Positions 41,073 through 47,572 of a stretch of 47,572 bases of DNA are shown here, piece after piece. The notes under the pieces were generated by a model. The model was not told the origin of the DNA, did not search any database, and was given only the letters and a program-made list of their open reading frames with translations. Position numbers and translations under genes: made by a program. The first letter of the stretch is position 1. Each line of letters opens with the position of its first letter. The stretch comes from Candidatus Thorarchaeota archaeon (GTDB lineage: Archaea; Asgardarchaeota; Thorarchaeia; Thorarchaeales; Thorarchaeaceae): positions 1 to 47,572 of the forward strand of contig JAEOSL010000012.1 in the NCBI GenBank assembly GCA_016840385.1. Direction: 5' to 3'.

Positions 41073-41702
41073 TTGACTCAGCAAAAAGAATCTACTGAAG
41101 TGGTTATAAAAGTAGGAATCGTCGAAATACAAGCTAAAGGCTCAGAAACGTTTGTAACCAAATTTATCGAAGAATCTGAAGATAGATTGAAACGTCTTCT
41201 GGCACTCACTGAGAGTTCAAGCAAAACAAAAACTGCTTTGCCAAGTACTAAACAAAAAGCAAAGAAAAAAGCAAAGAAAAAGGCAAAGAAAAAGAAGACT
41301 ACAACAATTTCTGAACCTGATGATTGGATTGAAAAACTCTCCAAAGCTGCGGACTGTGATTCAAAATTCATCTCTGATACATTTGTATTCAAAGATGGAT
41401 ATCTGATCCTTGTAGATTGGAATGTGGGAAATAGAGATACCGAAAAGAAACAAGAAGTAGCTATTGTAGATATCTTCGCAAATGAGAAAGGTTTGAATCA
41501 TGATGAAATTCCAGCTGCAGTAATAAAATCATCACTGGACAAAATAGGAATTCCTTATGACAGCAAAAATATTGCTGGAAGATTGAAGAAGAGTGATGGT
41601 CTCCTCAGTAAATCCACAGGAAATTGGTCTATCAATCTACAAGGAAGATACAAGGCTTTAGATTTTCTAAAGAATCGCCAGAAAGAAATGGGAATTAACT
41701 GA
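41073..41702 (+). CDS. Lysine-rich-linker protein, cargo of Phe array
   Basis: 209 residues. The N-terminal 65 residues form a small alpha/beta unit. A Lys/Ala-rich linker (about 62-77) precedes a C-terminal helical domain with a winged-helix-like pattern (LNHDEIPAAVIKSSLDKIGI, SKNIAGRLKKSDGLL). TTG 41073 has a strong AGGAGGAAG 8 nt upstream. The Lys linker suggests nucleic-acid contact. The last 8 bp overlap the convergent 274-aa gene. Confidence 0.55.
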   Translation: MTQQKESTEVVIKVGIVEIQAKGSETFVTKFIEESEDRLKRLLALTESSSKTKTALPSTKQKAKKKAKKKAKKKKTTTISEPDDWIEKLSKAADCDSKFISDTFVFKDGYLILVDWNVGNRDTEKKQEVAIVDIFANEKGLNHDEIPAAVIKSSLDKIGIPYDSKNIAGRLKKSDGLLSKSTGNWSINLQGRYKALDFLKNRQKEMGIN

Positions 41703-42519
41703 GTATCGAAGCAATTCTCTTTGCCTCATTCCATCCTTTTGCTCTAAGAGATAAGATGTTAGATTGAGTGCGATGAATCCACTCTTTGGTAATTGCATCA
41801 TCTCGTGCAGAATAAATTGAACGATCTGAGGCGTTAGGATAGTTTTGTCTTAGAATCTTGATAGCTGCAGTGTGTCCCATACTCCCACCTGATACTGCAA
41901 TAATAACGAGTATGGCTTGATCCATACATATTGTTTCCTTGCCAAGAACAAGCTCATCATGAATCCATTCAACAATGGGAAGGTGCATTCGTCCTACATT
42001 TTGTAGAATTTCCATTGTTTCATTATCTGGAATCCCACTAATTATACTGAGAATTTCTGATAGAACCCAACTCGAAGATTGCACTATCATCAAAGTATCC
42101 AAGTAATCTATCTCTAGACCTCTAAGATGAGCAACCTGTCGCTTGCTCCTTAATGTATAAATTGAGAGAAGAGCTCGTGGAATGTAGATTCTTATTGATT
42201 CATCGCTAATGATGTTATTATCATTCTCGTCATTTGTTAGACTGGAATCCGGTTCATACTTCTCCATGTTCATTAGTGCCCTGCATTTATTATCAAAGTT
42301 AACTCCTGTTATCGGAAATCGTGTGTTATCGTAAAGGATCCAAAGTGCCATCAAAATACCATCACAAAATAGTCCCACTTCATTAGCAACTTTCTTGTAA
42401 TCATGTAATTGAAATGACTTCTGAATGGAGTGATAGAGATTGGCGATATTTTTAGATAATTCTAATCCGATTTTTGTAGATAGTATTGTGACTAAATTCG
42501 TCATTATCATCTCACTCAA
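41695..42519 (-). CDS. Helical protein of unknown family, cargo of Phe array
   Basis: 274 residues, almost all helical, without a signal peptide or clear membrane helix. There are potential short hydrophobic helices around 80 and 205. It ends in a basic helix SLRAKGWNEAKRIASILS. It resembles no family I can name. Opposed to the 209-aa gene with overlapping 3' ends, which is uncommon for genes acquired separately. Confidence 0.5.
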   Translation of the reverse strand: MSEMIMTNLVTILSTKIGLELSKNIANLYHSIQKSFQLHDYKKVANEVGLFCDGILMALWILYDNTRFPITGVNFDNKCRALMNMEKYEPDSSLTNDENDNNIISDESIRIYIPRALLSIYTLRSKRQVAHLRGLEIDYLDTLMIVQSSSWVLSEILSIISGIPDNETMEILQNVGRMHLPIVEWIHDELVLGKETICMDQAILVIIAVSGGSMGHTAAIKILRQNYPNASDRSIYSARDDAITKEWIHRTQSNILSLRAKGWNEAKRIASILS

Positions 42520-42646
42520 TAAACGATTAGTCCTACTAAAATACTAGCATTTGAAAAATCTATTTGACCGAGTTAAAACAAGACCAGCTTGACTATCGAA
42601 TATTTAGATTTAGGAGAATTGCCATTTCAATAATCCTTACTAGGGA

Positions 42647-42913
42647 TTAGCCAAACCATGAACCTGTCTTTTTCTTCTGTTGCTTGTGGTGTTCATGATG
42701 GGCTTTCTGAGATGGGAACACCTGGAGATTACTTCTACGATTGTTTGACTTATTCCCGTCTTTATGGTGGACCCTCTCTCTTGAACTGAGTTTCCTACCA
42801 AGTTCTCTCTCTGCTACATATCTATGCACAGATTTTCCAGAATCAGCAAATCGTTTATACCCCTTCTTGTTCTTCTTGAAAAGGCTCTTTCTACCACGCG
42901 CCATATCTAACAT
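42647..42913 (-). CDS. HNH endonuclease
   Basis: 88 residues. The HNH core VHHKDGNKSNNRRSNLQVF (about 49-67), followed by KAHHEHHKQQ, contains both metal His and the Asn. The basic N-terminus (RGRKSLFKKNKKGYKRF) fits DNA binding. Small stand-alone HNH enzymes are homing or phage-packaging nucleases. The start is ATG 42913 or 42904 (MARGRKS). It lies between cargo and the LAGLIDADG-like gene, so it could help mobility of the tRNA-Phe element. Confidence 0.75.
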   Translation of the reverse strand: MLDMARGRKSLFKKNKKGYKRFADSGKSVHRYVAERELGRKLSSRERVHHKDGNKSNNRRSNLQVFPSQKAHHEHHKQQKKKTGSWFG

Positions 42914-43009
42914 ACGTATTGATTTGATAAAAACCTATACCCTCTGTTTCTGAAATTCTTTGACGATTGATCTTAGAAATTGGTAACTTGTGTGCGATTT
43001 GAATTAGGT
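42914..43009. other. AT-rich leader of the iteron region
   Basis: No gene was seen. This short stretch is the divergent promoter zone between the HNH gene and the repeats before the LAGLIDADG-like gene. Confidence 0.4.
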
Positions 43010-43137
43010 AACCAAAAGACAGGTTGAGTCGTCCTTTCGACAAGTTTTGTTTGAAATTTCCGTCCAATTGACGATTTACTACTTTGAAATGTGTCCAAAA
43101 GACACCCAGACCCGTCCAATGAACAACTTTTGGATAA
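43010..43137 (+). repeat. Phased iterons GTCCAAnnGACA upstream of LAGLIDADG-like gene
   Basis: Five direct copies of a 12-mer lie at 43010 (AACCAAAAGACA), 43031 (GTCCTTTCGACA), 43062 (GTCCAATTGACG), 43093 (GTCCAAAAGACA) and 43114 (GTCCAATGAACA). Start-to-start distances are 21, 31, 31 and 21 bp, i.e. whole helical turns and symmetric. An inverted copy (TCCAAAAGTTG) is at 43126-43136. The phasing suggests a protein array on one DNA face: an operator for the downstream gene or an origin-like site of the element. Confidence 0.65.
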
Positions 43138-43261
43138 GCTGTCTTTAACTTAACTTCTGTAACCTATTGATTTAGTGAAAACATTATGAATTACAAACCT
43201 GCAATTGATTTCCGTGGTGTATCTATAGGATGGATTCTACTTAGATATTGGAGGTCCATTC

Positions 43262-45145
43262 ATGGTTGAATTCAGGGAATTTGATGATCTGGAAGATGAT
43301 GAAGAGGATCTCAGAGTGCAGATTCGTGAACAACGACTCACAGAAGAGGAGCGAGACCAATTATTACGAGAAGTCAATGCAGAATTGTCTGGCAAGTCAG
43401 ATAATACTGAAATCAAACTAAGATTATCTAACTGGGAATACCATGAAAGTGAAATTCCTCGAAACTGCGAAATTCGTTCTAATGAGAAATTGAATGAAAC
43501 CTTGAATAAGCATTGGAAAATCATAACGACTCCAAATTTCAATAAACGATATAGACAAGCAGAAATTTACTGCTCATTACTAGAGGCGCTAGACAATCAA
43601 ATAATCCAACAGACACCGACCGCATATCGAGAATTTGCTGCCAGTTATGGAATTCATAGAACAACGGTCACTCGATGGGCAACAGGAAAGAAGAAGCCAA
43701 GTCTGATCAATCAGTTGGAATATCTTCGGAAAGTGAATCCTCTTGAAATCAACAATAATGAATCACCTGAACTTTCCATTTTTGATAGTAAAAGAACTCC
43801 TCATGTTATCTTTTCCACTATCAATAACCCTCTTTCAATAGCAGAAAGAGAGTCCTTTGGAGAATCCGGTTACCTATTTCGACCAGGTATTGTTGATGAT
43901 AGACAGTATGTTTGGGTCCAAGAGAAGAAATCATTGCTGAGTGCATTTGGTAATCAGTACTTTTACTTCAACAGAATGCAGGATTTGAATAGAATATTCG
44001 AGGAAGCTGTATCTCATTTAGAACTTGACTCAATGGTTACAGCTATCCATCATATCTACCAATTATCCAAACAATTTACTCAAATTGATTGCGAACTCAT
44101 TACAAAAGATAATCCTCGAATCCCTGGATCAACATTGCATCTGTTGTGTGATATCGCAGGGATATCTATCGGTCAACTTGAAGGTAGAATCGATAAGATT
44201 TCTGGAGCCAATGGGCATGGTGGTATTGAGAACCCCCGATTTCCAACTGCAGATAATCTTGAAGTACTAAAAGCCCGTCTGATTGGAATCGCAGTTAGTG
44301 ATTGTCATATTCCTAAAGTTGGGAGTCTGCATCTTACAGAAGGAAGCCTTGACCGAATAAACCGCGTCAAGAATATTCTCGATAATTTTGGTTCAACCTA
44401 TAGCAGTGGGTCCGTTAGCAAGAGGAAGGGAGACTACGAGTTCTACATTGCAAGTCCAATCGCTCGTGCATTAAATAATTGGGGGATACCTTCGGGTGAC
44501 CGAACAATTCTCAACTATGGTCTTCCTGATGAATTTCGGCAGTGGTCAACAATTGCAAAATGTGGTTACATGCAAGAGATGCTGGCACAAGAAGGTCATG
44601 TTAACAAGAATGGTTTAATTAGTTGGCCAAGGTCCCACGCGCTTTTTGATGGTAATAAAGGACCGCGAATGGGATTCAAATCAAGGATTTCCCAAGATGC
44701 ATTAGAATTCCTGAAACATTCACGAGAAATGCACAAGCATCGCGGAATTGTTACCGAGCAGTCCATCCCTATTGGTCGTTTAGATTCTTTGAAAGATAAT
44801 AATGATAATCACATATCTACGATTGCTAACGAGTTATCCAGTGTGATTTGGAATTATCGCAATAGACTAATCGATGACGAGAAGACAATATCTGAAAGTT
44901 TGGGAATTAGTATTAGTCTCAGTCCTGCCCGACTATCATACTTTGAAATCTCAGATAGAGTAAGTATTAGATGGCAGGCAAGGGTTCATGGGTATGAATC
45001 CAAGATTAGAAGTGCATTAATCGTTCGACCAAACTTTGACATTAAAGAGAAGGCTATCTTAGATTGGTTATCAAAACAGAATGTAGATGATGTTAAACAA
45101 TCCAAGATGCACCTGAAATCTGAAGGATTCTTCATTAATGAGTAA
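43262..45145 (+). CDS. LAGLIDADG-like endonuclease, tRNA-Phe associated
   Basis: 627 residues. An acidic N-terminus (1-60) precedes an HTH (FAASYGIHRTTVTRWATGKK, about 125-145), the shared YVW...FYF block (about 220-250), the NPRFP lead-in (about 325), motif 1 LIGIAVSDCHI (about 340), motif 2 YMQEMLAQEGHV (about 437) and a C-terminal RVSIRWQARVHG block. It is homologous to the proteins at 9224 and 25665. ATG 43262 has GGAGG 8 nt upstream. The stop is 7 bp from the CCA end of the convergent tRNA-Phe. The phased repeats at 43010 may be its own operator. Confidence 0.7.
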   Translation: MVEFREFDDLEDDEEDLRVQIREQRLTEEERDQLLREVNAELSGKSDNTEIKLRLSNWEYHESEIPRNCEIRSNEKLNETLNKHWKIITTPNFNKRYRQAEIYCSLLEALDNQIIQQTPTAYREFAASYGIHRTTVTRWATGKKKPSLINQLEYLRKVNPLEINNNESPELSIFDSKRTPHVIFSTINNPLSIAERESFGESGYLFRPGIVDDRQYVWVQEKKSLLSAFGNQYFYFNRMQDLNRIFEEAVSHLELDSMVTAIHHIYQLSKQFTQIDCELITKDNPRIPGSTLHLLCDIAGISIGQLEGRIDKISGANGHGGIENPRFPTADNLEVLKARLIGIAVSDCHIPKVGSLHLTEGSLDRINRVKNILDNFGSTYSSGSVSKRKGDYEFYIASPIARALNNWGIPSGDRTILNYGLPDEFRQWSTIAKCGYMQEMLAQEGHVNKNGLISWPRSHALFDGNKGPRMGFKSRISQDALEFLKHSREMHKHRGIVTEQSIPIGRLDSLKDNNDNHISTIANELSSVIWNYRNRLIDDEKTISESLGISISLSPARLSYFEISDRVSIRWQARVHGYESKIRSALIVRPNFDIKEKAILDWLSKQNVDDVKQSKMHLKSEGFFINE

Positions 45146-45152
45146 GGAAAAA

Positions 45153-45259
45153 TGGTGCCGAGGGCGTGATTTATTCCCATTGGGACAAGTCCCAATTGGC
45201 TTGAACACACGACAACACGGTCTTCAGCCGTGCGATCTCCCAGGCTGATCTACCTCGGC
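45153..45259 (-). tRNA. tRNA-Phe(GAA) with T-loop intron
   Basis: Acceptor GCCGAGG/CCTCGGC, A, encoded CCA; D-arm GATC-AGCCTGGGA-GATC; anticodon loop CTGAAGA; T-stem GTGTG/CACGC. A 30-nt insert (45171-45200) splits the T-loop TTCAA^AT between positions 58 and 59; it contains a 7-bp hairpin ATTGGGA/TCCCAAT with CAAG loop, typical of a splicing intron. The insertion point coincides with the 5' edge of the array's 3' stumps, so the intron removes the likely recognition site from the DNA. Confidence 0.9.
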
Positions 45260-45286
45260 ATGTCTATTGAGAAGGCCCGTCTCATA

Positions 45287-45306
45287 GAAATATAAACGTA
45301 GCGACA
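45287..45306 (-). promoter_or_regulatory. tRNA-Phe promoter, copy at intact gene
   Basis: TGTCGCTACGTTTATATTTC on the minus strand holds a TATA element (TTTATATTT) about 28-36 bp upstream of the tRNA. The 16-bp block TGTCGCTACGTTTATA recurs before the 5' stump. Confidence 0.65.
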
Positions 45307-45391
45307 TATGCGACAATCCTCGTTCTGGGCAGAATTGACAATGTAGTAATTTCAATACCGTTGTGAATCATATTAGAAATCAAAAAGAGTA

Positions 45392-45437
45392 AACACGGTC
45401 TTCAGCCGTGCGATCTCCCAGGCTGATCTACCTCGGC
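45392..45437 (-). repeat. 5' stump of tRNA-Phe, positions 1-45
   Basis: A copy of the tRNA-Phe 5' half, identical to the intact gene from GCCGAGG through the GAA anticodon arm to CCGTGTT, then unrelated sequence. It has its own promoter and is the broken remains of the original gene. Confidence 0.85.
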
Positions 45438-45468
45438 ATATGCATTACGGGTGTCAAAGTCCAAGTTT

Positions 45469-45486
45469 TATAAACGTAGCGACACC
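45469..45486 (-). promoter_or_regulatory. tRNA-Phe promoter, copy at 5' stump
   Basis: The same TGTCGCTACGTTTATA block as at 45287, followed by AAAACTTGG, 30 bp upstream of the 5' stump. The duplicated promoter shows that the element brought its own copy or that the locus was tandemly duplicated. Confidence 0.65.
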
Positions 45487-45537
45487 TCTTGGGAGAAACA
45501 ATACAGAAATTGTATATCCGATTTGGAGGTCAATTAA

Positions 45538-45903
45538 ATGAGATATCCGAAGTGCAGAAAAACACTTGAAGCAGATACAAAAATTTGTCCAAATTGTAAG
45601 AAACTCCTTGTAAACGATGATGCTGTACAAGCAAGAGCAAGTCATAAACCCGTCAGGATAAAAGATGATGGCTCATCTGGGGATTCACTCTATGCACATG
45701 TTTTGAAACCCCGCTCTAGTATTAGTGTCAAGGGATTAGGTTCTAGAATGACTGGATCCTCCTATGTGAAAGCAAATCAACACAAAATTTCACTATCGGA
45801 TGAATCTGAGTCATCACAAAGAATTCGATGTAAAAAATGCCGCACAGAGAATGTAAAGAGTGATCGATTCTGTAAAAAATGTGGAACTAGAATTACTTCG
45901 TGA
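45538..45903 (+). CDS. Double zinc-ribbon protein
   Basis: 121 residues. An N-terminal ribbon (RYPKC, CPNC about 18-21) has lost its first Cys to Tyr. A C-terminal ribbon CKKC/CKKCG (about 98-117) is intact. A low-complexity linker of about 60 residues joins them. GGAGG 10 nt before ATG 45538 supports the start. Probably a small adaptor protein, common in archaea. It flanks the right edge of the Phe array. Confidence 0.65.
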   Translation: MRYPKCRKTLEADTKICPNCKKLLVNDDAVQARASHKPVRIKDDGSSGDSLYAHVLKPRSSISVKGLGSRMTGSSYVKANQHKISLSDESESSQRIRCKKCRTENVKSDRFCKKCGTRITS

Positions 45904-45923
45904 CAAACTGTACCATCTTGCAA

Positions 45924-46397
45924 CTATGCCAGTTTTGTCACTGCCATCTTTACTTCATCAAAGGGAGGTAATTTTCCCGGGTCCTCACTGACCCAAGCAT
46001 AGACAATGGATCTGTCAGTGTCTATCACAAAAACAGATCTCTTTGCTACTTCCTTCATTCCCACGAAGTCTTCGTGGACAATATCATAGGCCTTGATCAC
46101 GCTCTTTTCCCAATCGGACAGTAGTGGGTACTCGATATTATTGGCTTCCTTGAATGCTTTATGACTGAAAATACCATCTACCGATATTCCCAGAACGCTT
46201 GCACCCATGCTATTGTAATCCGCTAGAACATCTCTAAACCTGCAGAGTTCTTCCTGACATACAGAAGTAAAGTCTGCTGGATAGAATACAAGTACTACTG
46301 GTCCTTTCTGGATTTCTTCACTCAAAGTAACAGTCTTTCCTAGGGCTTCTAAGAGTGTAAAATCTGGGGCTTCACTTCCAATTTCTAATCCTGCCAA
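45924..46397 (-). CDS. Peroxiredoxin (AhpC/TSA, BCP-like)
   Basis: 157 residues. The peroxidatic Cys lies in FYPADFTSVCQEELC (about residues 42-56; usual motif T-x-x-C) with Pro and Thr placed as in the family. APDFTLLEALGK is the typical N-terminal strand. A second Cys (EELC) may serve as resolving Cys, as in some BCP proteins. It reduces hydrogen peroxide and organic peroxides in the cytoplasm. It starts at ATG 46397. Confidence 0.9.
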   Translation of the reverse strand: MAGLEIGSEAPDFTLLEALGKTVTLSEEIQKGPVVLVFYPADFTSVCQEELCRFRDVLADYNSMGASVLGISVDGIFSHKAFKEANNIEYPLLSDWEKSVIKAYDIVHEDFVGMKEVAKRSVFVIDTDRSIVYAWVSEDPGKLPPFDEVKMAVTKLA

Positions 46398-46464
46398 AAT
46401 AATGCCTCATTATGACTATTTCTTGATTTGACTCTTAAGATTTGAGATACAGTCTAGGACTTCT

Positions 46465-46983
46465 CTACTTGATCTTGTAGTTCATATAGCTGGCCAGAAC
46501 CGCAGTTGCAATGGCTGCAGCATTTACAGCAATTGGGTAGACGTAGAGAGGATCAAGAAATGCAACACTTGCTAGGAATGAGGGTAGACTTCCTGCATCA
46601 CCTACACCAAAGGGTATGAAATAGAACAGGAAGAAGATACAGGTCAATAGGCCTACTCCCACAAATGCGGGCATATCTGTCCAAGAACGGGTAAAAGCTG
46701 ATAGTTTAGCTATCCAGTTCACTTGAGCCCTCTGACGTCTTCTCTTCTTTCTCTTGGAAACAATGTAGGACCATCGATACATAGTTTCTGCAATGAGAAC
46801 ATATGCGCCTCCTAAGACTGCCATAGCTCCAAGTGAAACTAGCAATTGAAGTTCTGCACTCAGTACACTAACGTAGACCTGTGCATGCCAGAGTAATGGA
46901 ATCTGCACTAGACCTGCCAGTCCTAAGAACATCATGATTAAACCGGGTTTGCTACCGCGTCTCCACCAAACTGCAAGGCTCAT
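46465..46983 (-). CDS. Four-helix membrane protein
   Basis: 172 residues with helices at about 15-32, 38-66, 98-120 and 135-165. A basic loop KRKKRRRQRAQ (about 77-87) on the cytoplasmic side precedes helix 3. No family is recognised. It lies 67 bp upstream of the peroxiredoxin in the same direction and could share its transcript. Confidence 0.6.
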   Translation of the reverse strand: MSLAVWWRRGSKPGLIMMFLGLAGLVQIPLLWHAQVYVSVLSAELQLLVSLGAMAVLGGAYVLIAETMYRWSYIVSKRKKRRRQRAQVNWIAKLSAFTRSWTDMPAFVGVGLLTCIFFLFYFIPFGVGDAGSLPSFLASVAFLDPLYVYPIAVNAAAIATAVLASYMNYKIK

Positions 46984-47065
46984 TGTTTCTCACCAGATGT
47001 CTGATGGACAGAGCGGTCAACGGTCCGCACTTTAAGGTTTTGGAACAAAGAACAGTTGAGTCTTG

Positions 47066-47572
47066 CTATATTTTGATGGCCTTAATCTTAAACCACGCTT
47101 CGTTATCTTCTTGAGATTGTATCTTGAACCCGATATCTTTGAGTAAATCGACTACTCGTTCCAATGTCTGATCCTGTCCCCCTTTCACCCCATACCCTGT
47201 CTGAGATACAGTGCCATCGGGGAGAGTAAAGTGTCCCCAGAAAATAAGCCGTTCACAAGATTCTGGTATATTACTAGCCAATATTGATAGTCTACCCGTA
47301 TTTCTTAGAACTCGATGAGCTTCTTCTAGCACACACTGCTTTATCGACCAGTCACTCATGTACCCAAGTGAGAACCAGAGTGTAACAACATCGAATACTT
47401 TGTCTTGGAAGCACAAGGCCTGACCATCTCCCACAAACCAATTTGCAGGTGGTCCATGAATCTGAGCTTCTCGTATCTCACTCATTCGAATATCAACTGC
47501 ACACACTTTGGACCCCACGATTCGGGAAACAAGCCCCTCTCCTCCACCCCCAATATCAAGAATCAATCCTTC
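47066..47572 (-). CDS. SAM-dependent methyltransferase, N-terminus beyond window
   Basis: At least 168 residues; the frame continues past the right edge. The Rossmann SAM-binding motif I is ILDIGGGGEGLV, motif II is CAVDIR, and the later VGDGQALCFQDKVFDVVTL (motif III/IV) is of class I methyltransferases of the UbiE/Methyltransf_11 type. C-terminal GYGVKGGQDQT and a final strand complete the fold. The substrate is unknown. Confidence 0.8.
   Translation of the reverse strand, partial: EGLILDIGGGGEGLVSRIVGSKVCAVDIRMSEIREAQIHGPPANWFVGDGQALCFQDKVFDVVTLWFSLGYMSDWSIKQCVLEEAHRVLRNTGRLSILASNIPESCERLIFWGHFTLPDGTVSQTGYGVKGGQDQTLERVVDLLKDIGFKIQSQEDNEAWFKIKAIKI

Larger units (their letters stand above)
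38147..45437 (-). mobile_element. tRNA-Phe cassette array
   Basis: 3' stumps of tRNA-Phe at 38147, 38696 and 40948 (all GTTCAAATCACGCCCTCGGC type) separate cargo blocks. The right end holds an intact tRNA-Phe with a T-loop intron, then a second copy of its promoter and 5' half (45392-45486). The 627-aa LAGLIDADG-like gene ends 7 bp from the tRNA. Cargo comprises DUF3788, an ATPase pair and a block with Lys-rich, unknown and HNH proteins. It is the youngest-looking array: the stumps are nearly identical to the tRNA. Confidence 0.75.

Noticed and set aside
3431..45260. Split (trans-spliced) tRNA genes instead of stumps
   Set aside because: Each array has many redundant 3' parts and one intact tRNA; no leader complementarity typical of split tRNAs was seen. 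It remains possible for the 29506/22129 pair and is listed as a check there.
3431..45437. CRISPR array, because of the repeated 25-30 bp elements
   Set aside because: Spacing between copies is hundreds to thousands of bases, the repeats are tRNA 3' ends, and no cas gene is present.

Overview
The window reads as a chromosomal segment of an AT-rich archaeon, most plausibly an Asgard archaeon. This is inferred from archaeal TATA-type promoters about 30 bp upstream of tRNA genes, tRNA introns outside the anticodon loop, a longin-like regulatory protein, Thr-rich membrane-anchored surface proteins, a PadR/HAAS pair and a very large HerA-like ATPase. No rRNA or other decisive phylogenetic marker is present.

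Ordinary chromosome appears at 1-3400 (flavodoxin, amidohydrolase, surface protein, metallo-beta-lactamase-fold hydrolase), 10937-15593 (alpha/alpha-toroid-like protein, pyrE-like PRTase, two ferritin-like paralogues, a candidate structured RNA, longin-like protein), 34300-38068 (PadR/HAAS, two tRNA-Ile, FTR1 permease) and 45538-47572 (zinc ribbon, peroxiredoxin, membrane protein, methyltransferase).

Between these lie three accessory arrays built on one plan, each anchored on a minus-strand tRNA gene: tRNA-Gly(GCC) at 3431-10881, tRNA-Val(GAC) plus a broken tRNA at 15625-29596, and tRNA-Phe(GAA) at 38147-45437. Reading each array from right to left, one finds the native promoter with a 5' stump of a broken tRNA; an intact intron-containing tRNA; a convergent plus-strand gene for a LAGLIDADG-like protein (484, 1249 or 627 aa) ending within 40 bp of, or inside, the tRNA 3' end; and a 3' stump of the tRNA. 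Further left comes a ladder of cargo blocks of one to a few genes, each closed by another 3' stump. The stumps keep the T-arm, acceptor stem and CCA, and start in the T-loop, the T-stem or (one case) the D-loop. Fourteen 3' stumps and three 5' stumps are visible. No recognisable tyrosine or serine recombinase occurs in any array.

The simplest reading, which is inference, is a family of elements that break a tRNA gene and bring a substitute tRNA. Repeated insertion would leave a stump ladder interleaved with cargo, mainly surface or membrane proteins, small operons and a candidate ATPase defence pair. The tRNA-Phe copy has a 30-nt intron in its T-loop, at the position where the 3' stumps begin, so it may be immune to its own element. 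The tRNA-Val element also encodes a membrane HerA/VirB4-like ATPase translationally coupled to its LAGLIDADG-like protein.

A fourth locus follows similar geometry on a protein gene. A 3' fragment of dut (29650-29871) and an intact dut (33785-34219) flank a five-gene operon of nucleoside diphosphate kinase, a small helical protein, radical SAM enzyme, membrane PRTase-like protein and HD phosphohydrolase, which could make or process a modified nucleotide.
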